From: Tamarix chinensis
Taxonomy: Eukaryota > Streptophyta > Magnoliopsida > Caryophyllales > Tamaricaceae
Assembly (NCBI GenBank): GCA_030549775.1
Contig: CM060175.1
Span: forward strand, 12,484,455-12,548,454
Reading direction: 5' to 3'
Length of the DNA stretch: 64,000 bases
Part shown: piece after piece, positions 1-11,659 of the stretch
Layout: each line of letters starts with the position of its first letter
How positions within the stretch are numbered: the first letter of the stretch is position 1
Translations under genes and position numbers: made by a program
The notes under the pieces: model-generated
Seen by the model: only the letters and a program-made list of their open reading frames with translations
Database searches by the model: none
What the model was told of the DNA's origin: nothing

Positions 1-434
1 AACATGGAAAATAACATACATACCATATAATATAACATGCTTAATCACACTATAAATTTAAGACAAATATTAACACATATATCAAGATATACTCATATCC
101 ACTTCCTTCTTCTATCACCTCTTGATCACTTAATAAGAACATAATAACAAGTTAGAAAAATGAAGGAATTTAGCAAGGATGGATGACGAAAAGAGTAGGA
201 AAAATAAGAGGAGAAAACAAGAATGAAGAGGAGGTGTTCAAGGGGAGGATTTTTAGCCACTTTCAATCCATTGCAACCACTAATAACCACCACCACCACC
301 GAAAGCACCACCAACCAACTAAGAAAATACAAAGAGAATAGGTCACTATTATGCTGGTTTGGAGCTATGAAAACCAAAGAAAAGAGGAGTAAGTGGGGAG
401 TTAGTTGTTGGGGAAAAAAAGGAAGGAAATGAAA
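1..434. other. Left flank, no recognisable gene
   Basis: AT-rich sequence with no protein motif I recognise; the two short open frames here (126-377 minus, 223-432 plus) overlap each other and look random. This is the pre-insertion target of the gypsy element that starts at 440; the sequence to the right of that element (8159 onward) should be its continuation. Confidence 0.5.
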
Positions 435-439
435 TATTG

Positions 440-2137
440 CGATGCAGAAGCATCCATAAATCTTTAAGATGATAAAGATTTGACATACTTAATTATGGAA
501 CATATCACATTATATATCTTTGATAATGATATTAATAATATAGCTAACCTTAATGAGTTTACTTTAGGTCATTCTTGTAGGTATGTAACATATTTGCAGG
601 AATTAGATCAAGCCATTTAAAATTTCATACATAATATTTCATGTGTTACAAGCTATTATAAGGGAGTTATTATGCATGAAATTCAACTCCATAAGTTAAG
701 AAGCCTAGTCAAAATTTCAAGTCGGCATTATTGTTTTGATTAGGTTTATTTTTAGTTGTTTTCATGTGCTAATTAGCTTACTTTGTTTGTAATAGTTTTT
801 GTTGAATCATGTATTATACAGGTTATAATTGATGGAGATATGACCTAGAACCAATCATACTAATTGATTTGTATTAATAGATTTAGTGATTATGCTTGTT
901 AATAAAGAGAGATCATTTGATGTTATTTATTCAAATGTTGTTATCCCTTTGAGTAATTATTCTTTATGTAGATAATCGAGTATGTGAATAGATTGTAGAA
1001 CTCTACTAAATGATAGAAAGATTATTATTCAAGAACTATACTATGTTAGCATGGTCATGTGCAAATGAGGTATCGTTTGTTTAAGGTTAGTCTTACTTGA
1101 AAATCAAGAAAATGTGTGATGGAACATAGCAAGGATGACACGATCAATGCCTTGCATTCAATCTAAATATCATTTGACAAAAAGACAAATATACGGATTA
1201 TAAATAGGTTGTGTTGAGCATATGACATTTGCGTAATTTGGGTAGTCATAACATCTTGATGGAGACCTATTATGATTGTGGGCTCAAAAAGAGTTTTATC
1301 CCAATGCTAACATTACATGAACCTATAGGTTCACACACTAAAATAACTATATAATAAATTGATTATAATTTAGGTAAGATGAGATATTAATATGATTAAT
1401 ATCTCTTTAAAACCCAAGTGGTTTTAATGTGATTAAAGCCCAAGTCCAAATCAATTACGATAGTTTAGGTTTTGAAATAAATCCCCAATGATCTAGATTC
1501 ATAGTGTATGGATATTTGTGGAGATGTGACGCAATTTAGACTCACTCAATGAAACAATTTTAAAACCTAGTGATTGGAGTAGTCACAAATTGGATCAAGA
1601 AGTGGAACAAATCATCCTCATCTTCAAAGCAAAATTTATTCAATTAGTAACCTAGTCTGGGTGGCTAATATGTTTTTTTCTTAATCTAGCATGTGTTCTT
1701 GGGTTTATTTTATCCCTCCATTTTATTCTACAACATTATTTTTGTTGGCTAAAATCCTTCAATAATTACATAACTAATACTAGTTTATATGCTAATTAGC
1801 CAAGTGTGTGTAATATGGCTCAATTAGTAGGTTAGTTAGCAATGTAATACTTCCTATGTAAGCATGGTTGTCAACACATTGTAACATATGGTTGAATATA
1901 TTAAAACCTAATATAAGTATTACAATGGTTAGTCCTCTCTTTTCTAATTGAATAATCCTACCTAAGAATACTTAAAGTAATCTTATATAGAGTGGCATTC
2001 AAAGGTTGAACTTCTTGTTGAATTCTTTATCAATTCTTTCTTGAATATCTTCTTTCTTTCTTCTCCATAGCAGCCATTGATCCTTCACATTCTTTCCTTC
2101 ATTTAAATCTTCAAAAACCATTAGAAGACTCATGCCA
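440..2137 (+). repeat. 5' LTR of the gypsy element, interrupted
   Basis: Homologous to 7394-8153 along its length, except for about 930 bp present only here (831-1761). It begins CGATGCAG where the 3' copy has TGATGTAG, so the terminal TG appears mutated, and it ends GCCA next to the primer-binding site. Divergence between the LTRs is obvious by eye (many substitutions and small indels), so the insertion is old. Confidence 0.85.
831..1761. mobile_element. ~0.93-kb insertion inside the 5' LTR, unclassified
   Basis: This block is absent from the 3' LTR, whose sequence runs directly from the equivalent of 830 to the equivalent of ~1768. ATAATT occurs on both sides (825-830 and 1762-1767), which could be a target duplication. 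No coding motif, clear TIR or primer site was found. It may be a small non-autonomous element or solo LTR of another family. Confidence 0.55.
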
Positions 2138-2140
2138 TTT

Positions 2141-2153
2141 TGGTATTAAAGCC
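2141..2153 (+). other. Primer-binding site (initiator Met tRNA)
   Basis: TGGTATTAAAGCC lies three bases after the LTR end. The plant retroelement consensus complementary to the 3' end of tRNA-iMet is TGGTATCAGAGCC, so this differs at two positions. Confidence 0.8.
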
Positions 2154-4080
2154 TTGGTTGGCTTTCCACTAAAGTCAATTGCCAACTATTCCTTTCTTCT
2201 ACTTCCACACATTTTCTCTTCTAGAATTTACTATGCAAGTCCATGCATGCTTGGTGATCTTCAACTTCAAGAATTTAGTTTGATCAAGCCTTGCAGTACT
2301 TATTCAATGAAGACTCTAATACTTCTTCATCCTTCTCTTCAAATCTTCAAAGTTGAGTTTGAAGATTATCTATTCTTCAACCAAAAAGTCAAATATTGAA
2401 TGTAAGTATTTTATCCTTCTTTTCTTATTTCAACCTTTTAATCCATTATTCTTCAACTTCTATTAGCTATCTTCAAATGGTCTTTGCATCTTCAATCCAC
2501 TCAAGGAACTCTTGATCTCTACCCGTGTTTATCCTTTTTCTTTCTCCCTCACTGATGTCTTCCTTTCTCCATCTTTGGTTTGAATAAGATTTTGTAGATT
2601 CAAACACCAATCTTTGATTCTTGATTGATTTGTATCAAGCAAGAAACTCATATATTTGTTCAGTTTGTATGAGTGTCATTTTTGATATTCGACTACTATT
2701 ATCTTCCTTAACATTAATCACACTTAGAGAAGAAACTTTTTTCAACCAAAACTCATTCTTCCCAATCATTTTATTTATTTTTTTTACTTCAAGCAAGATT
2801 CTAATCTTTATCCACCAATATTACATCTAAGTGTATCAATAATTTTTGATAACATATTCCAGCACTTACCTTCTATCATCACCTTCTTCTCACATCTAAG
2901 AAGCTTTCAAGATCCTTGGAACACCACCAAGAAGCCATCAATAATTAACTTCCAACAACATTTAAGTAGTGTCGAGGCATCATCTAGCAAGAACTACAAC
3001 CATGGGTGAAGAGGTGTCGATAAAGACTATGTGTGATACTCTTCAATAACTTGCAGCAAGTGTACATGCCACTAATGCAAAATTTTAGTAGCTTCCTTCC
3101 ATTCAAAGTCAACTCTAAAGGCTAGAATCAATTTTTGTTGTTCAAGAAACTCTTCAACACATATACAATACCATAGAGGCTACTAATGACCGAGTATAAC
3201 GCATGGAGAGGAGAGTAGTCCAAGCTCATCATGGGTTCATCAATAATTGAATGGAGTATAAATAAATTGCATAAGAAAATGGATCCAATGACTTCAGCTC
3301 GACCAAAGAGGCAATGCAATTCATCTAACAAGGTACAACCATTTTAAAGATAAAGGTATAAAGCTCAAACTCCCTAATTCTTATGGTGAATTAGATGTTA
3401 AATTAATTTTGTTAATGGTTGCATGAAATTAAAGCAATATTTTAGTTTAGAGAGTTTGATGATGAGCTTAAGTGTAAATTATCAACTCTCAAATTCAAAA
3501 ATTTTGTTAGGGTTTGGTATGAAAATCTTAAGAAAACTCATGAAAGGTAAGATAAAAGTAAAATCAAATTTGGAAAAAATTAAAAAAACACCTGAGAAAA
3601 AAATTTGTACCTAAGGAGCATGAGCAAGAGATGTATATCAAATTAACTTCTCTTAGGCAATGACTTCTTAGTGTAGAATAATACACTAGGGAATTTGAAA
3701 TACTATTACTCTTATGTGGCATGAAAAAAAAGTAACAAAAGTGTGCTAGATACTTAGGTGACATTAATAACTTGATTAGAGACAAAGTTGAAATGTTAGC
3801 CTATTATTCTCTTGATGATTTAACTAAGTTAGCCTTGAAATGTGAAAGACAAACTTAGTTCACTAAATCCTATACTAAGACTAGTGCTTCAAATTCTAAA
3901 TATATCCAAACTTATTCGAATGCATCTACATTAAAAATTGGGATACATATCTATTCAGCTAATGATAAAAAGACTAGAGATGAAAAAGGTAAAAATAAAT
4001 TATGTGAGATATCCAATAAGAAATGTTTCAAATATAAAGGATATGGTCACTTTACTAAAGAATTTCCTAACCCAAGGGTT
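2154..4080 (+). pseudogene. gag region of the gypsy element, decayed
   Basis: No long frame survives. Near the end, 4021-4075 reads KKCFKYKGYGHFTKEFPN, a ruined CCHC zinc knuckle: the first Cys, the Gly and the His remain, while the second Cys is Tyr and the last is Phe. Upstream, 2154-2990 is pyrimidine-rich leader-like sequence and 3000-3950 is Lys/Glu-rich in short frames, as expected for decayed gag. No function remains. Confidence 0.7.
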
Positions 4081-4800
4081 TTGACCTTAAGTGAAATTAA
4101 AAACATGGAATCTTGTATTGATGATGATGACCTAAAAACCAAATCTAATGACTATGTCTTAAGTATATCTAAAGAGAATGAAAATCCTTATTTTGTACTT
4201 CAAAGGGAATTAAAAATACAACCTAATTATAAAACTATACAAAAGGATAAAATTTTTAAAATGACGTGTAGAATTGGAGATAAGGTTTGTAGGGTCATAA
4301 TAGATAGTAGTTCATGTACTAATGTTGCTAGTGAAAAAATGGTCAAACAACTAGAGCTAATTACTACTGCACATCCTAGAACATATTCATTATAATGGTT
4401 TGATAAAGACAAAGGATCTAAGGTAATTAAAAAAACCCTAATTACTTTTTGCATTAGTGATTACCATGATGAGGTATTATGTGATGTTTTTTCTATAGAT
4501 GCTTATAATATTTTACTAGGAAGGCCATGGCAATATGATATAAATGCAACTCATGATAGTGTGACTAATGAATATGTTGTGCTTAAAGATAAAAGAGATA
4601 TAAGTTGAAACCATATCAATGTGATTATTTACAACTACCCAAGATTAAAAAGAGCTTATTCTTATATGAACAAGAAATGATTAATTACATTGAGGAAGAG
4701 GGTGTTTGTTATGACTTAGTAGTGAAAGAATCTTAGTTTAGGGATAAAAAGTCTAACAATTCAAAACTTGATAGTTTTTTTGATGAATATGATGATGTAT
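4081..4800 (+). pseudogene. Retropepsin (protease) region of the gypsy element
   Basis: The frame 4081-4395 contains CRIGDKVCRVIIDSSSCTNV. The catalytic retropepsin triad normally reads DSG or DTG and here reads DSS. After a stop the homology continues with DVFSIDAYNILLGRPWQYD (4480-4540), the conserved ILLGRPW block at the C-terminal side of plant Ty3 proteases. The mutated active site and stops mark it as inactive. Confidence 0.8.
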
Positions 4801-5560
4801 TTTCAGATAATTTACCTCCTAGACAACCACATATTAGAGTTATAGAGCATGATATAGATTTAATTACTGGAATATCTTTACCTAATTGGCCTATCTAGAG
4901 ATGTAATCCAGAGAAAGCTAAGAAATTGCAAAGAAAAATTCAAGAACTAGTGAATAAAGGTTATGTGAGAGAAAACATGAGTCCTTATTGTTTACCTACC
5001 TTATTAGTTCCTAAAAATGATGGTACCTAGCATATGTACATAGAATCTAGAGTCATAAATAATATAACTATCCGGTATCATTTTTCTATGCCTAGACTTG
5101 ATGATATTGCTTGATGAACTTTGTGGTGCACGTATGTTCTCCAAAATAGACTTAAGAAGTGGTTATCATAAAATGAGGATTATGAAAGGAGATAAATGAA
5201 AAAGAGCTTTTAAAACTAAATATGGTATGTATGAATGGGTTGTTATGCCTTTTGGGTTATATTATGCACCTAGTTATTTTATGAGACTAATGAATGAAAT
5301 TCTTCTTGCTTTCCTAGGTAAATTCATTATAGTTTATTTAGATGAAATATTTTTATATAGTAAAAATGAACATGATCATCTTGTACATTTACGGGACCTA
5401 TTTGATGAGCTAAGGGAAACTAAACTTTATGGAAAGTTAGACAAATGTGAAATTATGCTTCTGAGTATAGTTTTTCTTAGTTATATTATTAGTGGAGTGG
5501 TTATTACAGTTGATTTTGTAAAGATACAATCTATTCAAGAGTAGCCTATTCCTAAGGAAT
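4801..5560 (+). pseudogene. Reverse transcriptase of the gypsy element
   Basis: Starts with LPPRQPHIRVIEHDIDLITG, the usual entry to plant Ty3 RT, then KKLQRKIQELVNKGYVRE and LVPKNDG. The best frame, 5227-5544, carries YEWVVMPFGL, FMRLMNE and KFIIVYLDEIFLYSK. The YxDD metal-binding box therefore reads YLDE, with the second Asp replaced by Glu. There are several in-frame stops (for example near 4899 and 5029) and at least one frameshift near 5115. Polymerase function is lost. Confidence 0.88.
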
Positions 5561-6060
5561 TACATCAATGAAGAAGTTTTCATGGGCTAGCTAGTTTCTA
5601 TAGGAGATTTATTAAAGATTTTTCTACTATAGCTGCACCTATTACTCAACTCATTAAAAAAAAAAGAATTTATTTGGGAAAATGAAGCAACTAAATCCTT
5701 TGATACTCTCAAGAATAAATTATATAGTGCTCTTATATTATCTATTCTTAATTTTAATGTCCTCTTTGAGGTAACTTGTGATGCTAGTAGGGTATGTATA
5801 GAAGAAGTTCATTTACAAGAAAAAGACCTATATCATACTTTAGTGAAAAGCTAAACAGTGATAAATTGAGCTATTCTACATATGATAAGGAATTATTTTC
5901 CATCATACGAAGTTTAGAGACATGAAATCATTATTTGAGACCTAGACCCTTTATATTACATTATGATCGTGAAAGCTTGAAATATTTACATGGTCAAAAC
6001 AAAATAAGTACTAGACAATAAAAGTGGGTAAAATCTTATAATCCCTTATGTTCTCTGTCA
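5561..6060 (+). pseudogene. RNase H region of the gypsy element
   Basis: [21 protein letters not shown] (5583-5645, apart from a Trp-level gap) is the conserved RT-RNase H connection. FEVTCDASR (about 5767-5793) is the first catalytic Asp segment of RNase H. Several frameshifts follow, one in an A-rich run near 5660. Remnants of the downstream KYLHGQ block are visible near 5985. Confidence 0.75.
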
Positions 6061-7502
6061 AAAACTTAGATGGAAAAGAAAAGTTAGTAGCCAATGCTCT
6101 CTCTAAAAGATCTATATTACTTGTCATGTTGGATACTAAAGTGCTCGGTTTTGAAATGCTAAAAGAAATGTATCCTGATGATGAAGATTTTCATGAGGAA
6201 TATCAGGCACGTAAAGTATATGGAAACCATGATAATTATAAAATACAAGATGAATTCTTATTTAAAATTAACCAAGTTTGCGTACCGAGATCAAGTACAA
6301 AGGCTCTACTCATAAAATATGTACATGAAGGAGTTATAGCATGCCATTTTGGTACTTAAAAACCATTAGATATATTGCAAGAAAATTTATATTAGCCAAG
6401 CATGATAAAAGGGTGTACAAATTATAGTAAATCAATTTGTTTCTTGTAAAAAGAGTAAAAGTTTCTTTCATAAAGGCTTATATACACCATTATCTATGCC
6501 TAGTTAACTATGGAAAGGATTTAGTATGGACTTTATCTAAGGGTTTCCTAGAACAAAAAGAGGTAAATATTCTATTATGGTCACGATAGATATGTTTTCT
6601 AAAATGGCTCATTTTATCCCATTTAATAAAACTAATGATGTCACACATGTCGCTAATTTATATTTCAAAGAAATTGTGAAACTATATAGCATACCTAAAA
6701 GAATTGTTTTGGATAGGGATGTCAAGTTTCTTAGTTACTTTTGGAAAATATTATGGCACCTATTAGGAATTAAATTATTATTTAGTACTTCACATCATCC
6801 ACAAATTGATGGATAAACTAAAGTTATAAATGTACTATTGGAACTTTGTTAAGAGGATTAGTAAGTAAAAGTACTACAGATTGGGATATTAAGTTATTTT
6901 ATGCAGAGTTTGCTTATAATCAAAGTACTTCGAGTACTACATGTTCAAGTCCATTCGAGATTGTGTATGGAGTGAATCCTTATATACTAATTGATATGGT
7001 ACCCTTGAAGAAATGTGAACTTAAAAGATATGAGGCCAATAAATGAGTATATTTCTTCCAAAAGATTCATCAACAAATCAAGGGGAACATAGAGTGAGCC
7101 ACTACTAGATACCAAAAATAAGCTAACAAACATCTCACTCAATAGGTATTTTCTCCTAATGATTTGGTGTGGTTACATTTGTGAAAAGAAAGATTTCATA
7201 ATTTAAGAAAACATAAAGTAATGTCAAGAGTATATGGATCATTTAAAATCTTTAAAAATTTTGGAGAAAATGCTTACGCACTTGAACTTCCAGGATCATA
7301 TGGTGGTGTTTTGAGGATATTTAATGTTAGTGATTTGTCTCCTTACCTTAGTGATGTCAATTTGAGGAAAAATTATTCTCAATTAGGGCAGAATGATGTA
7401 GAAGCATTAATAGATCCTCAAGATGATAAAATTTTGGTATACTTGATCTTGGAACTGATCAAATTATATATCTTTGATAATGATATTAATAATATGACTT
7501 AA
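6061..7502 (+). pseudogene. Integrase of the gypsy element, running into the 3' LTR
   Basis: Homology is spread over frames 6048-6359 (zinc-binding N-terminal part, VCVPRSSTKALLIKYVHEG), 6577-6816 (core: [20 protein letters not shown] and [11 protein letters not shown]), 6846-7046 (FAYNQSTSSTTCSSPFEIVYG) and 7221-7502 (C-terminal FNVSDLSPYLSD). The core Glu segment reads HPQIDG-stop-TKV instead of the usual HPQTDGQTEV, so the third catalytic residue is lost. The last frame crosses the LTR boundary at 7394. Confidence 0.85.
7384..7393 (+). other. Degraded polypurine tract
   Basis: TAGGGCAGAA lies directly before the 3' LTR, which starts TGATG. Intact relatives have a purine run ending GGGGGAGAA at this place; here two pyrimidines interrupt it. 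Confidence 0.55.
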
Positions 7503-8153
7503 TGAGTTTACTTTAAGTCATTCTTACAGGTATGTAAAATATTTATAGGAAGAAGATCAAGCCATTTAATATGTCAACATACATAAGATTTCATGTGTTA
7601 CAAGCTATTACAAAGGTATCTATTGTACATAAAAGTCAACTCCTCAAGTCAAGAGGCTTAGTCTACATTTCAATTTAACATTATTGTTTTGATTAGGGTT
7701 CTTGTTAGTTGTTATCATGTACTAATTAGCTTACTTTTTTGTAATGGTATTTTTTGAATCATGTATTATATGGGGTATAATTATATTGTTAATACTAGTT
7801 TATGTACTAGTAATCCATGTGTGTATCATGTGGCTAAATTAGTTTGCTAGTTAGCAACGTAAGACTTCCTATATAAGTATGGTTGTCAACACATTGTAAC
7901 ATGTGGTTGCATATATTGAAATCTAATGCAATTATTACACTTAGTTAATCCTCTTTTTTGTGATTGAATAATTATACCTTAGAATAGTTGGAGTAATCTT
8001 AGATAGAGTGACATTCAAAGGTTGAATTTGTTATTTAATTATTTATCAATTCTTTCCTTAATATCTTCTTTCTTTGTTATCCATAGTAGTCGCCGATCCT
8101 TCACATTCCTTCCTTCATTTAAATCTTCAAAAACCATTAGAAGACCCATGCCA
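7394..8153 (+). repeat. 3' LTR of the gypsy element
   Basis: 760 bp, TGATG...GCCA, collinear with 440-830 plus 1768-2137. Followed by TATTG, the right-hand target duplication. Confidence 0.88.
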
Positions 8154-8158
8154 TATTG

Positions 8159-9470
8159 TTATGGTGGTTTGGAGGTAACAAATAATGTTCGAGCAACAGA
8201 AATGAAAGATGTTGGTGGTTGTAAAAAAAAAGAAAAAAAAAGGAGCTCAGTAAAGCTGTAGTGGAAAGGGAAATGGCATAGGCCATTAGCTTCCACAACA
8301 CAACCAGTTACACTAGAGGAAGTAGACAAGTGGGGGTCTATTGCTAGGCATAAACGCCCATATTTGCATCAAGAAAACAGAAAACATAGGTCGGAGAGGT
8401 GTTAGTGTAACACCCCACTTCTCGAAAACTTAACTTTTGTAAATATTGATGTTGATTTATGAGTTTCAACCTATAACTTTATTTTCATTAGTTTATTTCT
8501 TTTAAATCATGATTCTCCCAAATGTTTGATAAGTTTCAATTTTTTATGATTTTATTAGTGGTTTTGAGTTCATATTTAAATTTAATTAATCATTCGTTGT
8601 TGTGGATAATTCTAGATAAATCTATTCACAAATATGAATTTTATTTAGTTCATATGATTTGATTTTTGTTTGAAATTTATTTATAATTTTTTCCAATGTT
8701 TTGATTTTAGAATTCTGCACTCATTTTCAATTTAAATTCATTATTTGATTACAACTTTGTTTTGAAGTAACATTTCATTAATAAAAATTAATTATTTTAT
8801 ATTATAAATTCCCTTTAAATTTTTAAATCATTTTTAATGATTTTTATTTGTAGGAAATATTTATGTCTTTAAATTAAATTATTTTTTCATGGTCTAGAAG
8901 ATCTCAACAAAAATTTAAATTAAAAAGAGCTTCATAAATTTTTTATGATTTTCTTCCATAAATTATTTTTCTTTCTTTTTTTCCTATTTTGGTTCATAGA
9001 GGGATTTTTCTAAAAATATATTAAATTTATTTTAGTTGCTCAAATTTTTATGAAAATATTTCTCTAATGTATTTTTTATATTATTTTGGACTTGTATTGC
9101 TATTTTTAATAAGTGTTACAAATGATTTAAGATAAAAGATTTTATTGATCAAGTATTGATTTTATTTGAAAATATATTAATATATTTCTACAAGTATTTT
9201 TGCGAGAAAAAAAAACCATAATTGAAAAGTTCTTTTAAGTACTTAATATCGAGATATTTGTAATAAATAAAAAGACCAAACCTATCAACCAAACAACACC
9301 TCCACCAACACCCTACATTTCCTTAATTTATATCTTTCTCATTTTTATTTTGTGTGTGTAAGCTTTCGAGGTTTGATGCACTCAAATAATTTAGGGTAGA
9401 AGTATCTTTTATGCTCAATATATTAAAAAATATTTCTCCCACTAACTCACATGCTATATAACAAAGGGTA
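8159..9470. other. AT-rich sequence; possible LTR start at 8406
   Basis: No coding signal. TGTAACACCCCAC at 8406 is the terminal motif shared with the long LTRs A and C, followed by about 900 bp of very AT-rich sequence. I could not find a matching right end or target duplication (GTTAG precedes it), so this may be a truncated LTR or chance. Confidence 0.3.
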
Positions 9471-9474
9471 GAAG

Positions 9475-9790
9475 ATGAACCTACAGGCACAATGGCAACC
9501 ATATCCTACATATATTAGAGAGAAGGTCACCTATTTGAATAATGCCCTGCTAATTGTATCTCACTGAATTATGTAGGAAATTTATCCAAAGGTTGACACC
9601 ATTAGTATGGAAACACTTATAGCCCCAAGTAGAAGCACCATCCAAACTTCTAATGGTTAATCAACATAACATGCACAACCCTATCAACCAATACTAAGCG
9701 TAGAGAAACTACCAGCCACAACAATCTCATCCGCCACAAAACAACCCTCCACTGTAACAACATTATTCAAACTGGAACTACTAGAATGCG
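9475..9790 (+). pseudogene. Athila-like Ty3/gypsy gag relic
   Basis: Across frames the stretch reads AMATISY, EGHLFE-stop-CPANCISLNYVGN, YGNTYSPK and KHHPNF. These correspond in order to the conserved C-terminal gag block of Athila elements (CPAN...YVGN...PYSNTYNPGWRNHPNFSW). Stops and frameshifts are frequent. It probably belongs to the same element as the RT relic at 11660-12413, since both are plus strand and in gag-pol order. Confidence 0.7.
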
Positions 9791-10935
9791 AGTTCTCCTC
9801 TTCTTAATTTAGTTGCTAGACTAATTCTTTACTTATTTACCTCGTAGGTTATATGTTGGATGAAGAATTAATCAACAATCTTTTTCTTTTCTTTAACCTT
9901 CTCACATGAAGGTCTTGTTCTCTCTCTCTCTCATTCTCATAAATTTGTGAACCTAAAAAAAGAATAATTAATGCAAATTATGTTCTTTAAATGGTAAAAT
10001 TTTATATTAGTAAATTCAGGCCTAAAATAATAAAGTATTACATAGCAATCCCATCTTTACTAATAAAAAGTAGCTAAAAAAGATCAATTTAGGAAAATAA
10101 ATATGTCACACTATGCACTTATCACAAGTTATCTAGCTGCACCATCTAGCAATGTTATGATATATATGTTCATTATTAAAAGAATATTAGGTTTAGGTAA
10201 GAAATTACTATGTTGTGTGTTCTATTTGGTCCTCTATCTCTTTATGTAATTTGGAAATTACTCAATTACTAGCAAGTAGACAGAAAAAAAAAAATAGGGC
10301 TACACATGTTAGTTTTTCACAATGCCTTCAAATATTCAGGACTAGCCTGCATAGGACTTATCATGGTGGTTGCATAATTATGTCAGAAAGATTTTATTAA
10401 ATTATCGTTGTTGGATTTATCGAATGATTGGATTGCTAATGGCACTCTCTCACACACACACACACACTTATGCATTCTCTTATGTAAGAGACATGTACTA
10501 ATCTTATTATTTATTTAAGTCTAGGAATACACTTGAGGATGATAGTGATATTTCCCATGTTGACATTGACAATGAATATTGAATTATTTGTGGACATATA
10601 ATTGTAATTAGTCAATGTTTGGACAAGAAGACGATGTTCCTAGTTTTAGAAGTATTTTTGTACATCTTTTTGAACAAAAACACTTGACAAGAGTGTTTTG
10701 CCAATAATATTTTAGACAATGGTGATGTCTTTTTTTGATATTTTGAATAATAGTTTGTCTTTTTGACAATTGTATTGGAAAAATATACAATTGAGGAATT
10801 ATGAATCTTATATTGATTATCAAATAAATATGCTATTACCATTTGTATCTAATTAATATATGCATATGATGTATATTTAAATAGGGTATTATGACTGTAA
10901 CAAGTTATAAAGTCATAGTAGAAATAATATTATTG
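9791..10935. other. Non-coding interval inside the Athila relic; (CA)n at 10447-10468
   Basis: AT-rich with no recognisable protein. Contains a short (CA)n run at about 10447-10468. It may be the body of the CACTA-type element whose right terminus is at 11645; no 5' CACTA terminus was located. Confidence 0.35.
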
Positions 10936-10939
10936 TGGA

Positions 10940-11645
10940 GATTTTTCATTATTGGCAAATAAGTTATTGCCAAAAATAGCATATATAAAAATATTTTAGT
11001 AGCAACAAAATAGTTGTTGCAAAAAATAGTATATCATTACAATGGACAATAGGAAACTCATTGTAAAGAGTAGCATATTATTGGCCACAAAAAAGTTGTT
11101 GCAAAACGTTATACATTATTGGGAACAATAAAGTCATTGCCAAGTATAGTACATTATTACGAACAAGAAAGTCATTGCAAAAAACATGGCGTATTATTGG
11201 CTACAAAAAATTCTTTGAAAAAAAGTACATTATTAGCTACAAAAAAATCATGGCAAAAAACAGTATATTAGTCATAACAAGATAGATGTTGCAAAAACTA
11301 TTGTATAGTGTTGGCTAAAAACAAATCGTGGCAAAAAATAGTATATTATTGACAATAGAAATATTATTACCAAAGATTGTATCTTATTAGTAACAATTAA
11401 ATCATTGTAAATATAATTATACTTTAACATTTATGTCAATAATTTATGATAACAAAAAAATATATACACTTATTTATCGTTGAAAAATATTTTATTTTTG
11501 CCAACGACAAAAAGATTTTGCAAAAACTTTTAGCTATGCTATGATACACTATGATAGGTTGTTGTTGCCAAAAATACAATATTGTAGGCATAAATATTTT
11601 TGTCAACGACATAATCCATTGCCATAAATTATGTTTCTTTTAGTG
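10940..11645. mobile_element. CACTA transposon terminus with subterminal repeats
   Basis: About 700 bp of degenerate short repeats alternating TTGTTGCAAAAAATAGTA-like and ATTATTGGCAACAAAA-like units, followed by TGTTTCTTTTAGTG ending at 11645. Reverse-complemented, the end reads CACTAAAAGAAACA, the CACTA (En/Spm) terminus. Arrays of short subterminal motifs in both orientations next to the TIR are typical of the family. The Athila relic resumes right after it. The transposase and the other end were not found. Confidence 0.65.
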
Positions 11646-11659
11646 CCAAAGGATTAGAA

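Larger units (their letters stand above)
440..8153 (+). mobile_element. Degenerate Ty3/gypsy (CRM-like chromovirus) LTR retrotransposon, complete outline
   Basis: The ends are defined by two homologous LTRs (440-2137 and 7394-8153). The 5-bp target duplication TATTG lies at 435-439 and 8154-8158. A tRNA-iMet primer site follows the 5' LTR and a degraded purine tract precedes the 3' LTR. Between them lie gag zinc-knuckle, protease, RT, RNase H and integrase relics in the Ty3 order. RT and integrase motifs ([39 protein letters not shown]) resemble plant chromoviruses of the CRM type. No canonical chromodomain is seen, and the pol frame runs into the 3' LTR, both of which are known for CRM elements. 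The element is dead: stops and frameshifts throughout and altered catalytic motifs. Lineage is by motif memory only. Confidence 0.9.

Noticed and set aside
10940..11645. CRISPR-like array
   Set aside because: Units are degenerate and vary in spacing and orientation, and the sequence is eukaryotic; it fits CACTA subterminal repeats.
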